The notes below the pieces were generated by a model, which was not told the origin of the DNA, searched no databases, and worked only from the letters and a program-made list of their open reading frames with translations. A stretch of 53,206 bases of DNA, taken from assembly GCA_017539385.1 (NCBI GenBank), contig JAFYHC010000089.1, positions 1 to 53,206 on the forward strand, in the 5' to 3' direction. Source of the stretch: Solobacterium sp. (GTDB lineage: Bacteria; Bacillota_I; Bacilli_A; Erysipelotrichales; Erysipelotrichaceae). How positions within the stretch are numbered: the stretch's first letter is position 1; each line of letters begins with the position of its first letter. The position numbers were made by a program, and so were the translations under genes. This document shows positions 15,799 to 23,246 of the stretch, one piece after another.

Positions 15799-15963
15799 AT
15801 GGAAGACGGAGCGTTTAAATGCTCAAAGTGCGGATATGTCTATGATCCGGAAAAAGGAGATCCCAGGCACGGTATCGAACCTGGTACAAAGTTTGAAGAT
15901 CTTCCGGAAGACTGGAAATGTCCGCGGTTCCATTAAGGTAAAGATCTGTTCAAACCTGTCTGA
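15799..15963 (+). pseudogene. Rubredoxin with a Cys-to-Phe change and a premature stop
   Basis: The frame starts at ATG 15799 and reads as a rubredoxin: [16 protein letters not shown] and [12 protein letters not shown]. In an intact gene the second knuckle would read CPRC, but here the codon is TTC (Phe), followed by CAT and TAA (15934-15936). Beyond the stop the same frame continues GKDLFKPV to TGA 15961-15963, which is exactly the usual rubredoxin end. So two point changes, one in an iron ligand and one nonsense, have inactivated it. An intact rubredoxin domain occurs at the end of the MBL fusion protein just downstream. Confidence 0.8.
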
Positions 15964-16042
15964 TATAATGATTTCATAACTGACAGGCAGTATTGCAGTC
16001 CTTCACTGCCTGATCACAGTGAAGGACTGTTTGTTTAGGAGG
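15961..16042 (+). promoter_or_regulatory. Extended -10 promoter and putative attenuator leader of the ZIP gene
   Basis: TGATATAAT at 15961-15969 is a consensus extended -10 that overlaps the end of the rubredoxin remnant. The transcript would begin near 15976. It contains a perfect 13-bp hairpin, CAGTCCTTCACTG (15996-16008) with CAGTGAAGGACTG (16017-16029), followed by TTTGTTT. An alternative stem CAGGCAGT (15984-15991) pairs perfectly with ACTGCCTG (16005-16012) and would destroy the first. The two stems are mutually exclusive. RBS AGGAGG lies at 16037-16042. This is a terminator/antiterminator layout; the ligand is not known. Confidence 0.6.
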
Positions 16043-16050
16043 ATGACATA

Positions 16051-16830
16051 ATGAACACACAGGTATGGATCGGCATTCTGCTTCCATTTCTGGGAACCAG
16101 CCTTGGTGCAGCCATGGTCTTTGTGCTGAAGGATAAAATATCCAATGGCCTGCAGCGCATGCTTACGGGATTTGCGGCCGGTGTCATGGTTGCGGCTTCT
16201 TTCTGGAGCCTGCTGCAGCCGGCACTGGATAGTTCTGAAGCAATGGGAAAATTGTCTTTTATCCCGGCTGCGGTGGGATTTCTGGTCGGTATCGGTTTCC
16301 TGCTGTTTCTGGATACTGTTACACCGCATATGCATATGGATGCACAGTCAGAAGGTCCGAAAAGCAATCTGAAACGCACAACAAAGCTGATCCTTGCGGT
16401 CACGCTTCATAACATCCCGGAAGGCATGGCAGTCGGCGTGGTATATGCCGGATGGATCGCCGGAGGAACCGGTGTCAGCAAGGCAGCAGCACTCGCGCTC
16501 GCTCTTGGCATTGCTCTGCAGAATTTCCCCGAAGGAGCGATCGTATCCATGCCGCTGCGTGCAGAAGGAATGCCTAAGGCGAAAACATTCTGGTATGGAG
16601 TATTGTCCGGTGCAGTTGAACCGATTGCTTCCCTGATCACGATCGCTGCAGCCAGCGCGGTAACAACGATACTGCCATATATGCTTGCATTTGCGGCCGG
16701 TGCAATGTTCTATGTCGTTGTGGAAGAACTGATTCCGGAAATGTCTGAGGGAGAACATTCCAATGCCGGTACGATTGCATTTGCACTGGGCTTTGTGCTG
16801 ATGATGATACTGGATGTCGCACTGGGATAA
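16051..16830 (+). CDS. ZIP-family divalent metal transporter (GufA-like)
   Basis: 259 residues with eight membrane spans. The TM4 metal motif HNIPEG is at residues 120-125 and the TM5 counterpart QNFPEG at 157-162, in the pattern of the ZupT/GufA branch. A His-containing loop HMHMD at 94-98 lies between TM3 and TM4. Such proteins import Zn or other divalent ions, or carry them between compartments. The gene has its own promoter with a leader that could terminate early, and it is followed 30 bases later by the MBL-rubredoxin gene. Confidence 0.92.
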   Translation: MNTQVWIGILLPFLGTSLGAAMVFVLKDKISNGLQRMLTGFAAGVMVAASFWSLLQPALDSSEAMGKLSFIPAAVGFLVGIGFLLFLDTVTPHMHMDAQSEGPKSNLKRTTKLILAVTLHNIPEGMAVGVVYAGWIAGGTGVSKAAALALALGIALQNFPEGAIVSMPLRAEGMPKAKTFWYGVLSGAVEPIASLITIAAASAVTTILPYMLAFAAGAMFYVVVEELIPEMSEGEHSNAGTIAFALGFVLMMILDVALG

Positions 16831-16860
16831 GAAAATAAAATAATAGTATTGAAGGACACA

Positions 16861-17802
16861 ATGGAAATTAAATCTGTAAAGTTCAGAAAAGATGGTTTTT
16901 ACTCACAGGCATTCGCTTTTGGCGGAGAAGAAGGGATGGATCATTTTGATGCAAAGATCCGCTGCCGCGGCAGCCTGCAGAATTATCTGATCGATACAGG
17001 CGATGAAGTTATTCTCGTTGATACCGGTTATCCGGCAAGTGTTCCGGTGGAACTGCCGGATGAAAACAGCATCGCATTCACCGGCAAAATGATATCTGGT
17101 TATACCGAAGCATTTAAAGCGCTTGGCTATGCACCGGAACAGGTAACAAGAATCCTTCTGACCCACAAGCATGCGGATCATACCGGTTGTGTCAGAGACT
17201 TCCCGAATGCGAAGATCTATGTCAGTGAAGAGGAGATCGGTGCAGAAGAACTGAAAGGTGTAAACAACATCGTACCGGTAAAATTTACCGATGGCGCATA
17301 TTACAATTTCCCGGAATTCCGGAAGATCATAGACGGCATCTATTTCATCAAGGCAAAGGGACATACAAACGGCAACAGTATTGTAATCGTTGAGAATAAC
17401 GGATTATTCTATATGCTCCATGGTGATATCACATATGTGGATGAAGCACTGTATGCCAATAAGCTTTCTGTTGTTTTCGAAGACGTAAAAGCCGCAAGGG
17501 AAACACTGGACCCGGTGCGTGAGTTTGTCCGCAATCACCCAACGGTATACTGCGGAACACATACGCCGCAGGGATATGAGAATCTCGAAGCGAACCGTGT
17601 CATGGACCTGGATCATCCGGCTGAGACGATCTTTGAAGAATATGATTTCTCCAGCCAGGAAGCGACCGGAAAGTATGTATGTTCCATCTGCGGATATGTC
17701 TATGATCCTGCAGAACACGACGGCGTTGCCTTTGAGAATCTTCCGGATGACTGGAAATGTCCGCGCTGCCGGCAGCCGAAAGAAAAATTCGATAAAGCCT
17801 GA
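16861..17802 (+). CDS. MBL-fold hydrolase fused to a C-terminal rubredoxin
   Basis: 313 residues. The MBL domain carries HKHADH and GHTNGN metal motifs, LHGDITY (Asp) and a terminal CGTHTPQG, typical of the class B/flavodiiron-like MBL proteins. From about residue 271 comes a rubredoxin, [10 protein letters not shown] with [11 protein letters not shown], and all four Cys are present. The fusion suggests an electron-transfer role, as in flavodiiron systems, but there is no flavodoxin domain. I use ATG 16861 after GAAGGA, although the frame is open to a TTG at 16849. Confidence 0.9.
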   Translation: MEIKSVKFRKDGFYSQAFAFGGEEGMDHFDAKIRCRGSLQNYLIDTGDEVILVDTGYPASVPVELPDENSIAFTGKMISGYTEAFKALGYAPEQVTRILLTHKHADHTGCVRDFPNAKIYVSEEEIGAEELKGVNNIVPVKFTDGAYYNFPEFRKIIDGIYFIKAKGHTNGNSIVIVENNGLFYMLHGDITYVDEALYANKLSVVFEDVKAARETLDPVREFVRNHPTVYCGTHTPQGYENLEANRVMDLDHPAETIFEEYDFSSQEATGKYVCSICGYVYDPAEHDGVAFENLPDDWKCPRCRQPKEKFDKA

Positions 17803-17834
17803 GTCAGCCTGCATCATTTTTCCAACATCAAAGC

Positions 17835-17868
17835 CAGTATTTCACCACATAGGAAATACTGACTTTTT
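17835..17868 (+). terminator. Intrinsic terminator of the ZIP/MBL-rubredoxin operon
   Basis: CAGTATTTC / GAAATACTG with a 9-base loop, then CTTTTT. Confidence 0.85.
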
Positions 17869-17971
17869 AAGATGGCGGATGCGTGCAGAAGTTGTTTTCC
17901 TGACCTGCATACAAAGACCGCAAATCCCGCTATAATGAACTTGGACAAATTGCGCTGCAGGAGAAATCATT

Positions 17972-18478
17972 ATGAAATATGCAAAGATCCTCACTGAGTC
18001 AGAAACAGTTGACAGTGAAAATTGCGCTGAAGTTAAAATGGATGACGATACGATCCTGCACTTTGCACAAAGTGAATACACACCGGACATGCTGGAAGCA
18101 TTTCACAAAGAAGCAGATCATTGGATCCTGCGGTGCATGGGAAGTCAGAACTTTCTGGCGCGCAGTGACAGCGGGGAAGATGCATATGGCACGTATTGCA
18201 AATACTTTGATCTGCGGCCGGATCGAGCTGTGTACATCGATGAGAAACTTGCTGGTTTTTACCTGTGTGACAGCGGTATAAGATATTCCGGAAACGGGCG
18301 GGACGATTTTACGATCGATCAGTTTGGATATCCCGGCAATGATGTGTTTGCGTTTGTCAGCTGGGGTGCCAGAACGCATCTGTTCCTGTTTGAAGACGAA
18401 AAAACACATACGTGGAAAAACTGGACACTGTTCGTAAGAGACCCGCTGCAGGAATATAAGTCATACCTGAAATTCTGA
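17972..18478 (+). CDS. Hypothetical protein, 168 aa
   Basis: I do not recognise a family. It is acidic, soluble and without a signal peptide. It begins MKYAKILTESETVDSENCAEVKMDDDT and has many aromatic residues in the second half (HTWKNWTLFV, YPGNDVFAFVSWG). The composition looks like a small beta-rich domain, perhaps a SUKH or immunity-like fold, but nothing in it proves this. A TATAAT at 17931-17936 is a likely -10. It lies between two terminator-bounded units and is probably monocistronic. Confidence 0.7.
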   Translation: MKYAKILTESETVDSENCAEVKMDDDTILHFAQSEYTPDMLEAFHKEADHWILRCMGSQNFLARSDSGEDAYGTYCKYFDLRPDRAVYIDEKLAGFYLCDSGIRYSGNGRDDFTIDQFGYPGNDVFAFVSWGARTHLFLFEDEKTHTWKNWTLFVRDPLQEYKSYLKF

Positions 18479-18534
18479 ATGACAGGCATTAACATTACAT
18501 TGAGTAAAAAACATATAGATAGAAGGAGAAGAAT

Positions 18535-19140
18535 ATGGGATTATTTTCTAAATTACTGAATATCGCAGAAGATGTGAATGATGCGGCAGACAGCATCGGA
18601 AAAAGTACGATCACAGATTATGGTGCACCGGTCTATTCTCTGTATACAGCGCTCGATCTCAATGACATACACCGACGTGTCGATGTCACGGATGAAGAAG
18701 GGAATGTCAGATACTATACGAAGTCCAGCATGTTTGTATGGAATGGCAAGGCAGAGATCATGGATGGTGCCGGCACAGTGATCGCCTATCTGGAAAAGAA
18801 ACCGATCAGCCTGCATGAGATCCATTACATTACCATGGCAGACGGCAGAAAGTTTACGCTGTCCAATGAACTCTTTCATATCGTAGATGACATTACCAAC
18901 ATTGAAGGACTGGGATGGCAGATCCGCGGCAATGTACTTGGTCTGAGTTTTAATCTGGTAGATGAAAACGATCAGCCGGTCGCAACGATTGGCAAAAAGA
19001 TGCTGTCGATCCATAACAAATACAGTATTGATGTCTATCAGCCGGAATTTGAAGATGTCATCGTTGCAATTGTCATCCAGCTGGAAAAGATGATCGAAGC
19101 ACGGAATGAGAATGACAGTTCCACTTCGATCTCCATATGA
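18535..19140 (+). CDS. LURP-one-related (LOR/YxjI-like, tubby C-2 fold) protein
   Basis: 201 residues. The words RRVDVTDEEGNVRYYTKSSMF, DGAGTVIAYLEKKPISLHEIHYITMADGRKF and IRGNVLGLSFNLVDENDQPVATIGKKMLSIHNKYSIDV fit LOR-family proteins, which form a 12-stranded barrel around a central helix. In bacteria they are of unknown function and may bind membrane phospholipids. AAGGAG precedes the ATG at a normal distance. The final Asn/Ser-rich tail is variable. Confidence 0.8.
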   Translation: MGLFSKLLNIAEDVNDAADSIGKSTITDYGAPVYSLYTALDLNDIHRRVDVTDEEGNVRYYTKSSMFVWNGKAEIMDGAGTVIAYLEKKPISLHEIHYITMADGRKFTLSNELFHIVDDITNIEGLGWQIRGNVLGLSFNLVDENDQPVATIGKKMLSIHNKYSIDVYQPEFEDVIVAIVIQLEKMIEARNENDSSTSISI

Positions 19141-19172
19141 TCTGACTGATTGCATTCATATAGAGCATGCAG

Positions 19173-19207
19173 GGACAAAGGCAGTCATACTGTGACTGTT
19201 TTTGTCC
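19173..19207 (+). terminator. Hairpin after the LOR gene
   Basis: Inverted stems GGACAAA/TTTGTCC and inner CAGTCA/TGACTG form a bipartite hairpin with T-rich 3' part. This is probably a terminator, but the T-run is inside the outer stem, so the strength is uncertain. Confidence 0.5.
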
Positions 19208-19253
19208 TTTTGTGATAAACATCGATATGTTCTGCCGGAAAGGAGAACAGTAC

Positions 19254-19844
19254 ATGACAAAAGATACGAACAACAGCGTACATAAGAAACTGTCAGAGAT
19301 GACACTGCAGGAATTATGGGCATTGTTTCCGATCTTTCTGGTTGAACACAGAGAAAGATGGAAACAGGATTATGCAGAAATGGAAGCGCGTCTTGCATCT
19401 TTGCTGGATGGGCTGCCCATTGAGCGGATCAGCCATATCGGCAGTACATCCATCAATAACATTTGGGCAAAGAATATCGTCGATATCCTGGTGGAAATGC
19501 CGTCGTTTGACATTGTGAAAGAGGCATCATCGATCCTGCAGAAGAACGGCTTTTCCCATATGTCATCGGAGGGAGAGAGGATATCACTGAATTTCGGATA
19601 TACGGAAGAAGGATTTGCTGAGCAGGTCTATCATATTCATCTTCGCTGCAGCGGGGATAATGATGAACTGTATTTCCGTGATTATCTGCGGGAACATCCG
19701 GAACTTGCAAAAGAGTATGAGGAATTGAAACTGTCACTGTGGAAGAAATACGAACATGACCGCAATGCCTATACCGATGCAAAAACAGACTTCATCCGCA
19801 AATGCACAACAGCAGCAAAAAGACAGTACGGCGCACGGTATTAG
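19254..19844 (+). CDS. GrpB family protein (nucleotidyltransferase-like)
   Basis: 196 residues from ATG 19254 behind AAGGAG (19240-19245). The frame extends upstream, but the RBS favours this start. The core is RISHIGSTSINNIWAKNIVDILVEM, the GS-T motif and Asp of the GrpB/UPF0157 family, which has the polymerase-beta nucleotidyltransferase fold, and the C-terminal part has FRDYLREHPELAKEYEELKLSLWKKYEHDRNAYTDAKTDFI, also typical. The cellular role of GrpB proteins is not established. Confidence 0.9.
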   Translation: MTKDTNNSVHKKLSEMTLQELWALFPIFLVEHRERWKQDYAEMEARLASLLDGLPIERISHIGSTSINNIWAKNIVDILVEMPSFDIVKEASSILQKNGFSHMSSEGERISLNFGYTEEGFAEQVYHIHLRCSGDNDELYFRDYLREHPELAKEYEELKLSLWKKYEHDRNAYTDAKTDFIRKCTTAAKRQYGARY

Positions 19845-19958
19845 CCTACGTTTTTTCACGTCAAATACCTGCCGGAAAAAAGTACATAACAGACTGTGCT
19901 ATGATAAGTAAGAACATAAATTCGTATAGAACAGTGTGTACAGCAGGATGGTAAGTGT

Positions 19959-20786
19959 ATGAAAAAGATTGAACAGAAAGAAATAAAAGACTTCTATGGC
20001 AGTATCTATTCATTTCTGAGACAGACGGATGAAAAATGGCTGACTGCATATTTTGTGAATGAGATGGATTTTATTGAATTCCTGCAGGATGAAGATGTTC
20101 ATGTGCTGGCATACCGCAATGACGAAGGACAGATCTGCTGTGCACTGATCCTGAATGAGAGTTCCATATTGACTGCCGCATTTGATGATCATGCGACACA
20201 TGAACAATACAGCACTGCGTTGCAGGACACAGAGGACTTGCTGCGGCAGATGCACTATGTATTTGTTGGTTATGGGGAGGGGTATTATTCCTATGGCATC
20301 TATTCTTCTGATACGAAGAAAGATCCTTTCGGGGAGTATCTGAAGCAGAACGGCTGGATCAAAGAATCTGTCAGCTATGATGTAAAGCACGATCTGAAAG
20401 CATTGCTGAAGCAATACCGCCCTGGAAAATATCCTGTCAGAAAGGCTGATGTTCATCTTCTTCCTGAACGCATACAGGCTGACCATTTACGATTTGCGGC
20501 AGATGACTGCTACGTGTGCACAGACGATACCGGTGAGATCGTGGGATATGCATTTGCAAACAGAGATACATGTACGCTCGATCTGATTTGCCCGCTATCA
20601 AAAAAGTACCGTGAAAGTATAGACATCCGACATTCTTTGTTCTTTGCTGTGGCAGAGGATTGGGCAGAGAATGGTGCTTCATGGCTGATCCAGAAAAAAG
20701 CAGATCAGCTGGAAGTGCAGAGAATTCCATATGCCTTTGAAATCTGCGGAACGTATGAAAGCCTGAGCGGGAGAATAAAGGCATAA
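19959..20786 (+). CDS. Hypothetical protein, 275 aa (possible GNAT-like)
   Basis: No confident family. The protein is soluble. The C-terminal part reads DDTGEIVGYAFANRDTCTLDLICPLSKKYRESIDIRHSLFFAVAEDWAENGASWLI, a strand-helix order that could be a degenerate GNAT C-terminal lobe, and the N-terminal half has VHVLAYRNDEGQICCALIL. No acetyl-CoA loop with R/Q-x-x-G-x-G is visible, so the call is weak. A TATGAT (about 19900) lies upstream. It is followed by 115 bases that hold the DegV promoter. Confidence 0.5.
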   Translation: MKKIEQKEIKDFYGSIYSFLRQTDEKWLTAYFVNEMDFIEFLQDEDVHVLAYRNDEGQICCALILNESSILTAAFDDHATHEQYSTALQDTEDLLRQMHYVFVGYGEGYYSYGIYSSDTKKDPFGEYLKQNGWIKESVSYDVKHDLKALLKQYRPGKYPVRKADVHLLPERIQADHLRFAADDCYVCTDDTGEIVGYAFANRDTCTLDLICPLSKKYRESIDIRHSLFFAVAEDWAENGASWLIQKKADQLEVQRIPYAFEICGTYESLSGRIKA

Positions 20787-20862
20787 GAGACATTTATGTA
20801 CACAAGTGCATGAAATGTATCAATAATGAAATACGTATTTATTCATATTTGCAAAGCGGCAG

Positions 20863-20868
20863 TATAAT
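20863..20868 (+). promoter_or_regulatory. -10 element of the DegV gene
   Basis: TATAAT 34 bases upstream of the ATG at 20902 and its GGAGG site. No convincing -35. Confidence 0.45.
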
Positions 20869-20901
20869 ATAACTGTTGCTTTTTTACACAGGGAGGCATA
20901 T

Positions 20902-21765
20902 ATGACTTTTACAGTATTTGCAGATGGTACGGCAAATCTGCCGGGTAATCTTCTCGAAGGAATCCATCTATTGCCAAGTGAATATACGATCAACGGGACA
21001 CCGGTGACCTATCTGGGTGATATCGAACAATTTGATGTACATGAATACTATGAACTGCTGCGCAATGGTGCAAGTGCAAAGACCAGTCTTCTCAATACCG
21101 GACTGTTTCTGACATCATTTGAACCGGAACTGAAAGAAGGGCATGATGTCATTTATATTGCAATGAGCTCCGGGATCAGCGGGACATATAATGCGGCAGT
21201 CACAGCAGCACAGCAGCTGAAAGAAAGCTATCCGGACCGTATTGTGCATATCGTGGATTCGCATGGATGCGGATTTGGAAATGGCATGCTGGCGATCAAA
21301 GCGGCACAGCTGAGCAAAGAGGGAATCCCTGCATCTGATGCATCGGTTATTCTTGATGATCTGGTGGAACACTGCTGTCAGTATTTTACCGTAGATGATC
21401 TGAATTTCCTGAAGAAGACAGGACGTCTGAGCGGGGCAGCAGCACTGATCGGAACAACACTGAATATAAAGCCGATCCTCTATGGGGACAGCACCGGACA
21501 TATCGTATCGTGTGCCATCTGCCATGGACGCAAGAAAGCGATAAAGACACTGGTATCCAAATACAGTGAAAAGCATGTGGAGCAGGATGGTGCACAGATA
21601 TTTATCTCACATGGGGACTGTCTGGAAGATGCCATGCAGTTAAAAGAGATGATACTGGAAGTGACACCGTCTGCAGATGTTGTCATCTGTCCGCATGAAC
21701 CATTCTCCGGCGCACATGTGGGACCGGGCATGCTGGGTCTGTTCTTTTACGGAAAAGAGCGTTAG
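20902..21765 (+). CDS. DegV family fatty-acid-binding protein
   Basis: 287 residues. The N-terminus FTVFADGTANLPGNLLEG and the central MSSGISGTYNAA motif, then IVDSHGCGFGNGMLAIKAA, are the DegV ligand pocket signature. The C-terminal lobe contains KKTGRLSGAAALIGTTLNIKPIL. DegV/FakB-like proteins bind fatty acids for FakA kinase, but no FakA gene is nearby. The GGAGG precedes ATG 20902 at a normal distance. Confidence 0.92.
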   Translation: MTFTVFADGTANLPGNLLEGIHLLPSEYTINGTPVTYLGDIEQFDVHEYYELLRNGASAKTSLLNTGLFLTSFEPELKEGHDVIYIAMSSGISGTYNAAVTAAQQLKESYPDRIVHIVDSHGCGFGNGMLAIKAAQLSKEGIPASDASVILDDLVEHCCQYFTVDDLNFLKKTGRLSGAAALIGTTLNIKPILYGDSTGHIVSCAICHGRKKAIKTLVSKYSEKHVEQDGAQIFISHGDCLEDAMQLKEMILEVTPSADVVICPHEPFSGAHVGPGMLGLFFYGKER

Positions 21766-21805
21766 GAAATAAAGGCGGCAAAGAAGACAAGGCAAGGAAA
21801 CTGCG

Positions 21806-21811
21806 TATAAT
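21806..21811 (+). promoter_or_regulatory. -10 element of the DUF554 gene
   Basis: TATAAT 24 bases before the preferred ATG (21835). An upstream in-frame ATG at 21817 would lie at the likely transcription start, so it is probably not used. Confidence 0.45.
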
Positions 21812-21834
21812 CATGTATGGAAAGAGCAGGTAGT

Positions 21835-22560
21835 ATGATAGGTCTTGGTACATTGATCAACGCAGCAGCTGTCGTTGTCGGCGGACTCTGCGGATATGGA
21901 GTCAGTAAGATTTTTAATGAAGAACAGCAGAATGCGCTGACCACGGCATGTGGGATCAGTGTGATCTTTATAGCAATAGCCGGAGCAATGCAGGGAATGC
22001 TTGCCATTGACGGTGCACAGCTTGCTTCCGGCAAATCGATGCTGGTCGTGCTCTCTGTTGCACTTGGTACGGTGATTGGTGAACTGATTGGGATCGAAGG
22101 AGCATTTGAACGCTTTGGAGAATGGCTTAAAGTGAAAAGCGGAAACGGGCAGGACAGCCGTTTTGTACATGCGTTTGTGACAGCGTCACTGACCGTATGC
22201 ATTGGTGCGATGGCAATCGTCGGCGCCATACAGGATGGCATCAGCGGGGATTATTCCACATTGGCAGTAAAAGCTGTACTGGACTTTATCATCATTGCCG
22301 TTATGACGTCTTCGCTTGGAAAGGGATGCATCTTTTCCGCTGTTCCGATCGTTTTGCTGGAAGGCGGTATTACGCTGCTTGCACGGGTGATCGCACCGGT
22401 GATGAGCGATGGTGCCGTCAGTAATCTTTCTCTTGTCGGTTCGGTACTGATCTTCTGTGTCGGTGTGAATCTGGTATGGGGAAAGAAAGTGCGTGTTGCA
22501 AATATGCTGCCGGCAGTCATACTTGCCGCTGCAGCAGCGTATCTGCCCTGGATGCTGTAG
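21835..22560 (+). CDS. DUF554 family membrane protein
   Basis: 241 residues from ATG 21835, giving the family's usual start MIGLGTLINAAAVVVGGLCG. About six membrane segments. The conserved words FVTASLTVCIGAMAIVGAIQDGISGDYSTLAVKAVLDFIIIAVM are typical. A transport role is only inferred. It is followed 9 bases later by a GNAT behind GGAGG, so the two may be co-transcribed. Confidence 0.9.
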   Translation: MIGLGTLINAAAVVVGGLCGYGVSKIFNEEQQNALTTACGISVIFIAIAGAMQGMLAIDGAQLASGKSMLVVLSVALGTVIGELIGIEGAFERFGEWLKVKSGNGQDSRFVHAFVTASLTVCIGAMAIVGAIQDGISGDYSTLAVKAVLDFIIIAVMTSSLGKGCIFSAVPIVLLEGGITLLARVIAPVMSDGAVSNLSLVGSVLIFCVGVNLVWGKKVRVANMLPAVILAAAAAYLPWML

Positions 22561-22569
22561 GAGGAAGAA

Positions 22570-23097
22570 ATGTCCGGAACAATACCGATCCAAACAGAAA
22601 GACTGTTATTGCGCAGATACCGCATGGATGATGCAGAGATCCTGTATCGTAATCTGGGGCAGGATCCCTCGTCCTGCAAATACTCCGGATGGAATCCATA
22701 TGCCGATCTGCAGATGGCAGAAAACAGTGTCAGAATGTTTATCGAGCAATATGATAAACCGCATTTCTACGGATGGATGATGGAGCATGACGGCAGCCCT
22801 GTCGGTACAATCGGTGCATACGACTATGATGCACAGAATCACTCCATTGAGATCGGCATGAGTGTCTTCTTATCCTGCCGTGGGCATGGATATGCTGCAG
22901 AGGCGGTTTCCGCAGTACTCAGATATCTGCTGGAAGAAGAAAACATCTCTGCAGTGACTGCATGGTGCGCAACAGAAAACACCGCTTCTTCCAAAGTGCT
23001 GGAAAAAGCCGGCATGCGAAAGACACATACGGAAATAAACGGTCTTACCGTTAATGACGAAACATATGATCGTGTATGGTACACCTGTACAAATTAA
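22570..23097 (+). CDS. GNAT acetyltransferase, RimJ/RimL-like
   Basis: 175 residues. The opening TERLLLRRYRMDDAEILYRNLG and the central GSPVGTIGAYDYDAQNHSIEIGMSVFLSCRGHGYAAEAVSAVLRYLLEEE carry the R-x-H-G-Y-A acetyl-CoA loop. The Asn and Ser near ATENTASSKVLEKAGM support the RimL-type branch. The acceptor is unknown. GGAGG sits seven bases upstream. It is followed by a strong terminator. Confidence 0.9.
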   Translation: MSGTIPIQTERLLLRRYRMDDAEILYRNLGQDPSSCKYSGWNPYADLQMAENSVRMFIEQYDKPHFYGWMMEHDGSPVGTIGAYDYDAQNHSIEIGMSVFLSCRGHGYAAEAVSAVLRYLLEEENISAVTAWCATENTASSKVLEKAGMRKTHTEINGLTVNDETYDRVWYTCTN

Positions 23098-23100
23098 AAT

Positions 23101-23136
23101 ACACAGCGGACAGATGATGATGTTCGCTGTGTTTTT
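23101..23136 (+). terminator. Intrinsic terminator after the DUF554/GNAT genes
   Basis: ACACAGCG (23101-23108) / CGCTGTGT (23125-23132) with inner ACA/TGT pairs, then TTTTT. Confidence 0.85.
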
Positions 23137-23246
23137 GAATACGGATCAAAAGGACCACGCTGGCATTTTGCGCTCAAGAAGGCAGAAGACATCATGAATG
23201 CATCCTGAAAAATGAAGTATACTGAAGGAAAGAGAGGATAAATATC

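Noticed and set aside
23137..23246. Frame GPRWHFALKKAEDIMNAS before the glucosidase
   Set aside because: Possible gene tail, but there is no family evidence.
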